Part shown: positions 1-8,053 of the stretch, piece by piece | How the letters are laid out: every line of letters begins with the position of its first letter | How positions within the stretch are numbered: the first letter of the stretch is position 1 | Origin: Verrucomicrobiota bacterium | GTDB taxonomy: Bacteria > Verrucomicrobiota > Verrucomicrobiia > Verrucomicrobiales > Akkermansiaceae | Assembly (NCBI GenBank): GCA_004294095.1 | Contig: RDZR01000028.1 | Coordinates: forward strand, 1-64,000 | Reading direction: 5' to 3' | Length of the DNA stretch: 64,000 nt | Notes under the pieces: model-generated | What the model saw: only the letters and a program-made list of their open reading frames with translations | Database searches by the model: none | Told to the model about the DNA's origin: nothing | Translations under genes and position numbers: made by a program

Positions 1-985
1 CAGAAGATTTTAATGAATCCTCGGGTAGAGCGCTGATCAATGTGATGGAAAGCGCATCGCCCATGCTTGGATCAACCGCCGCACCGAAGAGCACTTGCGC
101 GCGTTCTGGGATCAACTTGTGCAGTCCTTGCATCAGCAACTCGATTTCAAACAACGTCAAATCCTCGCCGCCGCACAAATGCACGATGACGGTTTGCGCT
201 TCTTTGAGTAGTGCCCCTTGATCTAACAGCGGACTGCTCAATGCGTGCCTGAGTGCCTTGGGAGCACGATCTTTTCCACTGGCCATGCCGGAACCAAACA
301 AACATCGCGAGCGAGTGGTGCGCAGAGCACTCATCAAATCATCCAACCCCATGTGAATCAAACCCGGTCTAACCACCAAGCGAATCACTGCTTTGATAGA
401 TTCACAAATCATTTGATCCGCAGCGGCAAATGCTTCGTGAATCCCTTGCTTGGCGAGAACCAGCTCACCCATGCGATTGTTATCAAACGTCACCAGTGCA
501 TTCGATAAAACGGCCAACTGATTCAATGAAGTCTCCGCTTGATCACGCCGGCGCTTGCCCTCGAATGAAAATGGCATCGTTGCAAAAACCACCACAAACG
601 CTCCTTCTTCTCGAGCGAGGCGCGTAACAATCGGCGCCGCCCCTGAGCCAGTGCCACCACCAAGGCCGGCACAAATAAACACAATCCGGCAGCCCTTGAT
701 TGCCTCGCGGATTTCAGCCTCGGCTTCTAACACCGCTTGGCTTCCGAGTTCTGGATCGCCGCCACAGCCAAGGCCTTTGGTGAGATTGAAGCCTAACTGA
801 ATTTTTTCACGAGCCATCGAGGCGTTCAAGGTTCGCACATCGGTATTGATCGCGAGCAGGGAATATCCCTGCATGCCATCAAGCGCGATGCGCTCTAACA
901 TATTCGCACCAGCTCCACCAAGGCCGATGATTTTCACGCTGTCCGTAGAGATGGTGGGCTGCGTTGGATGTTGGTAAGGGATCAT
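1..985 (-). CDS. ftsZ: Cell division protein FtsZ (partial, C-terminus off the left edge)
   Basis: Tubulin-like GTPase that polymerises into the cytokinetic ring at midcell. About 328 residues are visible from an ATG at 983-985; the C-terminal tail lies outside the window. The GTP-binding signature GLGGGTGSGAAPIV (about 640-675) is clear, and FGSGMASGKDRA follows further on. The T7 catalytic loop, NVDFADV in E. coli, reads HMGLDDL here (about 335-370): the position of N207 is His and that of D209 is Gly, while D212 is kept. It follows ftsA by 33 bp, the usual order at the end of a dcw cluster. The family is certain. Whether GTP hydrolysis is normal is open. Confidence 0.96.
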   Translation of the reverse strand, partial: MIPYQHPTQPTISTDSVKIIGLGGAGANMLERIALDGMQGYSLLAINTDVRTLNASMAREKIQLGFNLTKGLGCGGDPELGSQAVLEAEAEIREAIKGCRIVFICAGLGGGTGSGAAPIVTRLAREEGAFVVVFATMPFSFEGKRRRDQAETSLNQLAVLSNALVTFDNNRMGELVLAKQGIHEAFAAADQMICESIKAVIRLVVRPGLIHMGLDDLMSALRTTRSRCLFGSGMASGKDRAPKALRHALSSPLLDQGALLKEAQTVIVHLCGGEDLTLFEIELLMQGLHKLIPERAQVLFGAAVDPSMGDALSITLISALPEDSLKSS

Positions 986-1018
986 GCTGTTCTAAGGTTA
1001 AAAATTTGGCGCGTTCAT

Positions 1019-2233
1019 CTATTTTCCGAGTGGCCAAAAAATACGCCCAAGCCGTCTCATCATGCTTGGCGGCCTCTGTTTCTCGGTTTCCAAAATTTGC
1101 GCATAACGGATCAGGCCAATCGCGGTGGCGACGTGGGGGTCTTTAAAACTCGCTTGGCTGCCGCTCATCATCGGTGCTTCCGGTTGGTAAATATCTCGGC
1201 GGAAAATGTGATATGCCAGTTGGCTAAATCCTCGCATCAAGCTGGTGCCACCTGTGAAATAAATCCCTGCCGCGATGGCATCAAGCGCGCCGACAGGTAG
1301 TTGAGCTTTGACCAAGCGCATGGTTTCTTCAAGCCGTTGGCGAATGACTTCATTGAGCATATCTCGGCTCACTTCCACTTCAGCAAATCCACTTTCATCA
1401 TTCAATTTGGCAATGCCGATCGAATGTGCTGGATCCATCGAGACATTTCCTTGCTCGATTTTCAAACGCTCCGCTTTTGAGAACGGCAGGCCCGTGACTA
1501 AGTGAATGTCATTCGTGATGTGATCGCCGCCCACCGGGATGCAACCACTCGCCGCAATCACACCGCCTAGATACAGTGCGTAATCTGTGGTGCCGCCACC
1601 AATATCAATCACCAGGGCCCCGCGCTCGCGCTGATCGCGGTCAAGTGCCATCTGGGCCGTCGCGATTGGCGAGAAGACGACATCGTCCACTTCTAACGGA
1701 ATTTCTCTAACCAACTTAATGCTATTTTGGATGCGATTTCCCATCCCATGCACGATGTGAAAATCCGCTTCCACGGTTTTCCCAAACAAGCCGATAGGTG
1801 AGGTGCTTTGTTCCAAGCCATCGAGCCAATAGTTCCGCACAATCGGATGCAGATAGACATGATCGGCTGGGATTTGCACATCTCTGGCAATCGTGCGCGC
1901 CTCTTCAATATGTTCTTCCGTGACGCTCTGCTCGCCATCCGGCAAACGATACGTGCCGCGGTGGTTCACGCCGCGAATGTGCGAGCCAGTAACGGCGAGA
2001 TAGACACTGCCAATTTCTACATCGCTCGCATCCTCCGCTCGCGTGAGTGCATCTTTCAAACAAATCCGCGCTTGAGCGTAATCGTAAATTTCACCCTTCC
2101 GAATGCCGGTGGATTTGGTGAGGCCAATGCCTAAAATTTTCACCCCACTATCAGGCTTGACCTCACCGACGACCATGCACGTTTTGCTGGTGCCAATTTC
2201 AAGGCCTACATGGATTTTACTGCGGCGAGCCAT
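1019..2233 (-). CDS. ftsA: Cell division protein FtsA
   Basis: Actin-like ATPase that tethers FtsZ filaments to the cytoplasmic membrane and recruits later divisome proteins. The 404 residues match the usual length. Phosphate-binding motifs GLEIGTSKT (residues 10-18) and IDIGGGTTD (about 210) are visible. The C-terminus SMMRRLGRIFWPLGK is a basic amphipathic stretch of the kind that anchors FtsA to the membrane. It starts 9 bp after ftsQ stops and ends 33 bp before ftsZ, so co-transcription is likely. Confidence 0.96.
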   Translation of the reverse strand: MARRSKIHVGLEIGTSKTCMVVGEVKPDSGVKILGIGLTKSTGIRKGEIYDYAQARICLKDALTRAEDASDVEIGSVYLAVTGSHIRGVNHRGTYRLPDGEQSVTEEHIEEARTIARDVQIPADHVYLHPIVRNYWLDGLEQSTSPIGLFGKTVEADFHIVHGMGNRIQNSIKLVREIPLEVDDVVFSPIATAQMALDRDQRERGALVIDIGGGTTDYALYLGGVIAASGCIPVGGDHITNDIHLVTGLPFSKAERLKIEQGNVSMDPAHSIGIAKLNDESGFAEVEVSRDMLNEVIRQRLEETMRLVKAQLPVGALDAIAAGIYFTGGTSLMRGFSQLAYHIFRRDIYQPEAPMMSGSQASFKDPHVATAIGLIRYAQILETEKQRPPSMMRRLGRIFWPLGK

Positions 2234-2242
2234 GGAAATAAA

Positions 2243-3226
2243 TCAATTGCGATTGAGAAGTTGTTTGAGATCGCGCTGTTTTTTTTCATCGCGAGAAATT
2301 TCACTGTTAGAAGAGTCTGCTTGAATCGTCATCGTCGCCTGTGGCTCGCTGCGCAAGGTGATCGGGATATTTCGTTTGGGAATCAATTGCACGGTGGCCA
2401 AATCGTAACCTTTGCTCTCGGAGTGCTTGAGCACGGTGGACCAATTGCGAATTTGGCGCGCATAATCACCCATGCCCAAGGTGGCCGTCACGCCTTGCCG
2501 CATTTTGACTTCTAGTGACCATGCATTTACTTGGCGGATCACATCCATCTGCTGGGCGAGTTGGGAATCATGTTCTAACACCGCTGCGTAGAGCCGCAGT
2601 GCATGGCGCAACTCGGGATGCTCTAACAATTTTCCCGACGCCAAAGGATGCTCAGCCTGCCGCATCAAGCGCACAATCGGCAGATCCATTGCCCGCTCCA
2701 TCATGCCCGCAGAGCAGGGGAAAAGAAACCCATCGGAATCGGCAACGAGCCCGCCCACCCGGCGCACCTTATCCGCTGCCATTGGATGATCTAACATCAC
2801 CACCCAGATTTTTGGCACCCGCGTGCGGATGGTAACGTTGAGTGTGTCTGGCAAATGGCGCTCGACGTGCGCGTCAAGCACTTCCGCCCGCGCGTTGAGA
2901 TAGGCAGTGATGCCTTTCGTATCGACGTCAAAAATGCTTCCTGTTAGATTCAGCTGGGTCGCCTCTGCAAATTCAGCCTCATCGAATAATGGATTCTTAT
3001 TAAGCTGGATCATTTTCAAACTGAAATCCGGATTCTGATAGACCGCGTGGCGAAATCCTTGCCAAATTCCCCAGCCGATGCCAGCAAGCACCGCAAGCAC
3101 GCAGGCCAGTTTCCCCAATTTCCCCAACACTCCAAGGCATGCGAGCCAAATTAAACGGCCCGAAATAACGTGCGAATGCAGCACATGAGTATGCTGCCGT
3201 TTGCGGGAATGTCGGGTCTTGCTCAT
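2243..3226 (-). CDS. ftsQ: Cell division protein FtsQ/DivIB
   Basis: Bitopic divisome protein that links the cytoplasmic ring to septal peptidoglycan synthesis. It has 327 residues: a basic His/Arg-rich cytoplasmic N-terminus (1-25), one hydrophobic segment around residues 28-55, then a POTRA-like region (about 66-140) starting near SLKMIQLNKNPLFDE and ending in the typical RxPKIWV strand. Sequence conservation is low, as is usual for FtsQ. Its place between ddl (9 bp upstream) and ftsA (9 bp downstream) supports the call strongly. Confidence 0.9.
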   Translation of the reverse strand: MSKTRHSRKRQHTHVLHSHVISGRLIWLACLGVLGKLGKLACVLAVLAGIGWGIWQGFRHAVYQNPDFSLKMIQLNKNPLFDEAEFAEATQLNLTGSIFDVDTKGITAYLNARAEVLDAHVERHLPDTLNVTIRTRVPKIWVVMLDHPMAADKVRRVGGLVADSDGFLFPCSAGMMERAMDLPIVRLMRQAEHPLASGKLLEHPELRHALRLYAAVLEHDSQLAQQMDVIRQVNAWSLEVKMRQGVTATLGMGDYARQIRNWSTVLKHSESKGYDLATVQLIPKRNIPITLRSEPQATMTIQADSSNSEISRDEKKQRDLKQLLNRN

Positions 3227-3235
3227 GAGGTCGTT

Positions 3236-4183
3236 TTAACTGCGAAGTTGAAGTGAGGCCTCGGCTATCTCGCGGCACAGCGCACCAAACGAGATGCCCG
3301 TCGCCGCGGCAGCTTTTGGCAAAAGGCTGGTCTCGGTCATGCCCGGAATGGTGTTCGCTTCTAACACAAAAGGCCGACCATTTTTATCTAACAACACATC
3401 CACCCGAGAATAAATTTCCACACCCAATGCACGATGAGCAGCGAGAGCCGCCTCTTGCACAATGCGAGTCAGCTCTTCATCTAACGGCGCAGGGCAGAGA
3501 TACTCACTGCCTTTTGCCCCACTCAGCCACGGGTATTTACTGGCCATATCATAAACTCCATCTGGCGGGCGAATTTCCACAATCGGCAATGCACGATCGC
3601 CCAAAATACCGACGGTCAATTCGCGTCCATCGATGAATTCTTCGACTAAAATTTCACTCCCATATTTCGCAGCATCTTCCATCGCCGCCCATGCCATTGC
3701 GGGATCCCGCACCACATGCACGCCCACGCTGGATCCCTCGCGTGGCGGCTTGACCACGAAGGGAGCAGGAAAACTTGGCAAACAGATGCCTTGGGAAACG
3801 TCAATGATCTCGGCGCGCGGTGTCGGCACGCCGTGCTCGATCATGATGGCTTTGGCCAAATTTTTATCAAACGCGAGGCGGCTGCTTTTCGCTCCCGCGC
3901 CCGTGTAAGGAATCCCTAACTGATCTAACTGATCTTGCAGTCTTCCATCCTCACCATACGTGCCGTGAATCACATTGAAAGCGAGGCCCGTGCCCTCGGG
4001 TAAATCCACCGTTGCTTCGGTGACATCCACCGCACAGGCATTGAGGCCTTGCTCGATGAGTGCCTTGAGCACGGCATTTCCAGAAGCTAGTGAGACGGCT
4101 CTTTCCGATCCGGGGCCACCCATCAAAACTGCGATTTTTGTTGATTCTAACATGTCTGAATAATGATTAAAAACTTGGTTCAT
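3236..4183 (-). CDS. ddl: D-alanine--D-alanine ligase
   Basis: ATP-grasp ligase that makes the D-Ala-D-Ala dipeptide for the peptidoglycan stem. The start of the fold (VLMGGPGSERAVSLASG), the ATP-binding EGSSVGVHVV loop, VEEFIDGRELTVGIL and the C-terminal metal/substrate motif LEANTIPGMTETSLLPK are all present; 315 residues is typical. The ATG at 4183 overlaps the end of murC-murB by 17 nt. A second ATG at 4153 (MLESTKIAVLMGG) fits the family N-terminus better, but neither has a clean Shine-Dalgarno sequence, so the start is uncertain. Confidence 0.95.
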   Translation of the reverse strand: MNQVFNHYSDMLESTKIAVLMGGPGSERAVSLASGNAVLKALIEQGLNACAVDVTEATVDLPEGTGLAFNVIHGTYGEDGRLQDQLDQLGIPYTGAGAKSSRLAFDKNLAKAIMIEHGVPTPRAEIIDVSQGICLPSFPAPFVVKPPREGSSVGVHVVRDPAMAWAAMEDAAKYGSEILVEEFIDGRELTVGILGDRALPIVEIRPPDGVYDMASKYPWLSGAKGSEYLCPAPLDEELTRIVQEAALAAHRALGVEIYSRVDVLLDKNGRPFVLEANTIPGMTETSLLPKAAAATGISFGALCREIAEASLQLRS

Positions 4184-6467
4184 CCTCGCCGAGGACTTTG
4201 ACTTCCAGCTCCATTTCTATCTGCAATTGATCCATCGCGCGTTGGCGGATTTGCGTCGTTAACGAAAGCACATCGCTGGCAGTCGCACCACCAGCATTGA
4301 CGATGAAATTTCCATGCACATCTGAAACCTCTGCGCCACCAACGCAGGTTCCTTTGAGCCCCAATGTCTCAATCAGGCGGCCGGCTGGCATCAATGACGG
4401 ATTTTTAAACGTGCAGCCACTGGATGCCGCCACCGGTTGGCTCGTCTTGCGCTTCTCGCGTGATGCCTCCCAGCGTTGCTTGATGCCCGCTGCGGTATCG
4501 GGCTCGCCCTTGAAAACGGCCTGCAATGCGAAGTTGCGCCTCAGCTCAGACACACTGCGATATTGGGCAACAATCTCATCGCGCTCACGCGTGCGGATCA
4601 CGCCATCCTCATCGAGAAACGTCACTCGCACCACTTGATCAAACGTCTCAATTCCCATCGCACCGGCATTCATCCGCAAGGCACCGCCGACATTGCCCGG
4701 GATGCCTTCCATCCACTCAAATCCGCCGATCCCGCTTGCTCCGGCGACGCTGGCAAGTTTCTTCAAACGCACGCCTGCACCGGCGGTGACTTCATATTTT
4801 CCCGTCACCTCTACCTTTGAGAACGCACCGCCGGATGGATGAATCACCGCCCCGCGAATGCCGCCATCGCGAACTAACAGATTCGATCCTCGGCCAATCA
4901 CGCGAACGGGAATTCCCCGCTGGCGACAAAAATCAACCAACATGGCGAAGCCAAAAAAATCGTGAGGCTCGATCCAAAATTGTGCGGGCCCGCCGACCAT
5001 CATCGTGGTGTGGCGCTTCATCGGCTCATACAATTTTCCATCAATGATGCCTTGATCTGCTAGACCCATCATTTCTTCTAACAATTTCAAATCGCTAGCC
5101 AAGCGCGTGCCCACCTCATGCACATTGCCTGCACCAAGAGTGATCAAAAGATCGCCTGGCCTCAGAGCATTGCCAAGCTCGTGATGTGCGGCACCAAGAT
5201 CCGGCAAGTAATGCACTGGAATGTCCCCATGGCGTTTCATCGCCTCGACCAATGTGGCGCCAGAAATTCCCTCAATCGGCAGCTCCGAGGCTGCGTAAAC
5301 ATCGGTGATGAAAACCAAATCCGCAGCTTGCAGCACTTTGCCAAAATCATCGGCCAGCGCCTGCGTCCGGCTGTAACGATGCGGTTGAAATAAGACGACC
5401 AATCGGCTCGGCTTGAGTGATCGCGCAGTTTGCAAGGTCGCGGCCAATTCGCTCGGGTGATGGCCGTAATCATCAATGATGCGATAGTTGGCGGATAAAT
5501 ATTTCGTCTCAAAGCGCCGCTTGGCTCCCGCGAAAGCTGTTAGAGCGCGGGCGATGTGCTGGAAATCTGCGCCGCACGCGTCGGCCACTGCAATCGCTGC
5601 AAGAGCATTGAGCACATTGTGGCGGCCCGGGATGCCGAGCTCGATATCGCCTAAAACCTCGCCTCCTTTGACCACGGAAAAAGCAGATGTGCCTCGCAGC
5701 TCCCTCACATCATTAGCGATAAAATCTGCATCATGCCAACCATACGAGATCGCATTTTTTAGGCTACTACAAACCTCGTAGGCAACTGGATCTTCTGCAC
5801 AAAAAATGACGACCCCGCGCGTTTGTTCTGCTAGAGTGGCGAAGACTTTTTTGATCTGATCCAGATCGCGGTAGAAGTCCAAATGCTCTGCTTCGATGTT
5901 GAGAATCACGCTATGCTCTGGCTGATAGAGCGTGAGTGTGCCATCGCTCTCATCGCCCTCGGCCACCATGTATTCGCCTTCTTCAGACCACTTCGCATTC
6001 GCGCCAAGGATTGGAATTTCCGCGCCGACGTAGTGGCTTGGTTGCAAGCCAGCCTCGCGCAGAATGTGGGCCGCCATCGATGATGTCGTCGTTTTTCCAT
6101 GCGTGCCAGAAATCACGATGCCTTTCCGTGTGTGCAAAATCGCAGCGAGACACTCGGCTCGGCGCAATAGCCGGATACCCGATTTTTGCGCAGCCGCGTA
6201 AGCAGGATTTTCCGGACGAATCGCCGAGGAATAGACGACCAGATCCGCTCCTTGCACCGCTTCTGCGCTGTGGGGCGAAGAAAAACGCAGACCAAGACTC
6301 TGCATGCGTTCAGTCTCTTGAGTCGTCACCCGATCTGAGCCACTGACTCGATGGCCCATGCCTAACAGCAACAGCGCGAGCCCGCTCATACCGGATCCAG
6401 CAACACCTATCAGATGAATATGGAGCGGCTGATCGCGGTTCGTGAGCAAGTGGGTGATTTCGATCAT
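4167..6467 (-). CDS. murC-murB: Fused UDP-MurNAc--L-alanine ligase / UDP-MurNAc dehydrogenase (MurC-MurB)
   Basis: One 766-residue polypeptide carrying two cytoplasmic peptidoglycan-precursor enzymes. The first ~470 residues are MurC: Rossmann GVAGSGMSGLALLLL, ATP loop GTHGKTTTSSM, then DDYGHHPSE. The rest is MurB (FAD): VIGRGSNLLVRDGG, GIPGNVGGALRMNAGA, QYRSVSE, and SSGCTFKNPSLMPAG, where Cys stands in for the proton-donating Ser, as in some other MurB proteins. MurB (step 2) and MurC (step 3) act in succession, so fusion is logical. The chosen ATG at 6465-6467 overlaps the murG stop as ATGA, implying translational coupling; a start at 6500 is possible but overlaps murG further. Confidence 0.95.
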   Translation of the reverse strand: MIEITHLLTNRDQPLHIHLIGVAGSGMSGLALLLLGMGHRVSGSDRVTTQETERMQSLGLRFSSPHSAEAVQGADLVVYSSAIRPENPAYAAAQKSGIRLLRRAECLAAILHTRKGIVISGTHGKTTTSSMAAHILREAGLQPSHYVGAEIPILGANAKWSEEGEYMVAEGDESDGTLTLYQPEHSVILNIEAEHLDFYRDLDQIKKVFATLAEQTRGVVIFCAEDPVAYEVCSSLKNAISYGWHDADFIANDVRELRGTSAFSVVKGGEVLGDIELGIPGRHNVLNALAAIAVADACGADFQHIARALTAFAGAKRRFETKYLSANYRIIDDYGHHPSELAATLQTARSLKPSRLVVLFQPHRYSRTQALADDFGKVLQAADLVFITDVYAASELPIEGISGATLVEAMKRHGDIPVHYLPDLGAAHHELGNALRPGDLLITLGAGNVHEVGTRLASDLKLLEEMMGLADQGIIDGKLYEPMKRHTTMMVGGPAQFWIEPHDFFGFAMLVDFCRQRGIPVRVIGRGSNLLVRDGGIRGAVIHPSGGAFSKVEVTGKYEVTAGAGVRLKKLASVAGASGIGGFEWMEGIPGNVGGALRMNAGAMGIETFDQVVRVTFLDEDGVIRTRERDEIVAQYRSVSELRRNFALQAVFKGEPDTAAGIKQRWEASREKRKTSQPVAASSGCTFKNPSLMPAGRLIETLGLKGTCVGGAEVSDVHGNFIVNAGGATASDVLSLTTQIRQRAMDQLQIEMELEVKVLGEDEPSF

Positions 6468-7579
6468 GATGGTTGTAATGTGGCTTCGATCGCATCGCAA
6501 ACGCGCTCGGCGGCATCTGGAATGGCGAGCCCACGTGCGGCTTTTGCCATGCGCTGGCTAGTTGGCAAGTCTTGCATGATTGACTGCGCTAAATGCGCCA
6601 ATAACTCCGGGGAAAGATCGCGCTCTTGGATGAGTTTTGCCGCACCAGCAGCGGCGAAAACTTCCGCGTTGCGCGTCTGATGATCGTCCGCCGCGTAAGG
6701 ATACGGGACTAAAATCGAAGGCAAGCCGACGTGGGCAATTTCCGTAAGACTGGAGGCACCAGAGCGGGCGATGATTAAATCTGCCAGCGCGTAGGCCATC
6801 GCCATTTGATCACAAAATCCAAGCACCTGATAGCCATTGCGGGCGCGCCCCAATTCCAGCATGCGCGGCGCGTCAGAGGCTCCGGCGATGTGCAAGACTT
6901 GGATTGCTGGGTCCAAAAAAGCAGCCGCTTGGGCAGCAAGTTCATTGAGCTTGCGTGCGCCTTGGCTGCCGCCGGTGATCACGATCGTGAGGCGTGACGG
7001 ATCGAGCCCGAAGTGCGCTGCCGCCAGTTCGCGCGAAGGCAGTTGCTCCATTTCCGGGCGCATCGGCGTGCCTGTGATGAGCGTTTTTTTGTTAGGAAAA
7101 AATGCTTTTGCCGCTTCCAAGCCTAGAAAAACTGAGGTGCAAAAACGGCTTGTGAGAACATTCGCTCGGCCGGGTCTTGCATTCGAATCATGCACGAATG
7201 TTTTCAGCCCCATGCGATGTCCAGCAAGCACCGGTGGCAAAGAAGTGAAGCCGCCCATGCCAATCACTGCATCGGCATCTGCCTCGCGCAAAAGACGCTT
7301 GCAGGCCACCACCGAGCGCCACAATTTCCATAAAAATGGAATCATTTTTGGCGAAAGCGTTGCCGGCTTGGCCACCGCCTGCATTTTCACAAATTCTAAA
7401 TGCCGGTATTTTTCACTCGCCTCCGAATCCACTTTTTTTTCGGAAATAAGCAACCGCGGATGGTGGCCACGAGCCCGCATCGCTTCTGCCACGGCGATGC
7501 CTGGAAATAGATGACCGCCCGTGCCTCCACACGCGATCCATATCGTTAAAGATTTTTTCACTCGATTTGATAAAGCCAA
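6464..7579 (-). CDS. murG: UDP-GlcNAc transferase MurG (lipid II synthesis)
   Basis: Membrane-associated GT28 glycosyltransferase that adds GlcNAc to lipid I. Family landmarks: IACGGTGGHLFPGIAVAEAM at the N-terminus, GMGGFTSLPPVLAG, HDSNARPGRANVLTSRF, ITGGSQGARKLNE, and the UDP-GlcNAc site ARSGASSLTEIAHVGLPSILVPYPYAADDHQ. The given start is a TTG with AAGG just upstream; a GTG at 7559-7561 (VKKSLTIWIACGG) is an alternative. It is the first gene of the division cluster in this window; no ftsW or murD precedes it. Confidence 0.95.
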   Translation of the reverse strand: MALSNRVKKSLTIWIACGGTGGHLFPGIAVAEAMRARGHHPRLLISEKKVDSEASEKYRHLEFVKMQAVAKPATLSPKMIPFLWKLWRSVVACKRLLREADADAVIGMGGFTSLPPVLAGHRMGLKTFVHDSNARPGRANVLTSRFCTSVFLGLEAAKAFFPNKKTLITGTPMRPEMEQLPSRELAAAHFGLDPSRLTIVITGGSQGARKLNELAAQAAAFLDPAIQVLHIAGASDAPRMLELGRARNGYQVLGFCDQMAMAYALADLIIARSGASSLTEIAHVGLPSILVPYPYAADDHQTRNAEVFAAAGAAKLIQERDLSPELLAHLAQSIMQDLPTSQRMAKAARGLAIPDAAERVCDAIEATLQPS

Positions 7580-7700
7580 TGACCTTCAAAGAAGTAAACA
7601 AACCTAAAGTATCCGGCAATGATCAAAACTAAAAAAATCCAAATATTCTCGCTTGATCTTTTTTTGATGGGGTGCAAATTGGTTAGGAAACATTAATTAT

Positions 7701-7955
7701 ATGAAAACAATCTCAAAATTCCTTATCGCTATATTCGCAGCAGCTACTCTCAGCCAGTGCGCCGAACCTATGGGTCCTAACACGCAACGTGGTGCAGCCG
7801 TCGGTGCTCTCGGTGGTGCCGCACTAGGTGGCATTGTTGGCCATCAATCGGGCCGTGCGCTGGAAGGCGCGGCACTGGGTGCGGCGGCCGGTGGTGTCGT
7901 CGGTGGGGTGGCAGGAAATCAAAAAGATAAGCGCTACTACGATCGCAACTACTAA
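7701..7955 (+). CDS. Small glycine-zipper lipoprotein
   Basis: An 84-residue exported protein. MKTISKFLIAIFAAATLSQC is a lipoprotein signal with lipobox LSQC (Cys20), so it is probably membrane anchored. The rest is a glycine zipper (GAAVGALGGAALGGIVGHQSG, then GAALGAAAGGVVGGVAGNQ) ending in a charged, Tyr-rich tail. Such zippers occur in small outer-membrane-associated proteins of unknown function. It is transcribed divergently from murG across a 121-bp gap and followed by a strong terminator, so it is likely a single-gene unit. Confidence 0.8.
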   Translation: MKTISKFLIAIFAAATLSQCAEPMGPNTQRGAAVGALGGAALGGIVGHQSGRALEGAALGAAAGGVVGGVAGNQKDKRYYDRNY

Positions 7956-7986
7956 AATAATTTTTGCACATCCAATCATATCAAAA

Positions 7987-8017
7987 GGCATCCGGCACGT
8001 TCGGGTGTCTTTTTTTT
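7987..8017 (+). terminator. Rho-independent terminator after the glycine-zipper gene
   Basis: Stem arms GGCATCCG (7987-7994) and CGGGTGTC (8002-8009) pair over 8 bp including two G-U pairs, with a 7-nt loop, followed by eight T residues. It lies 32 bp downstream of the stop. Confidence 0.85.
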
Positions 8018-8053
8018 GCATGGAATTAGGATTCCCCGCCGTTATCTAAGTGG

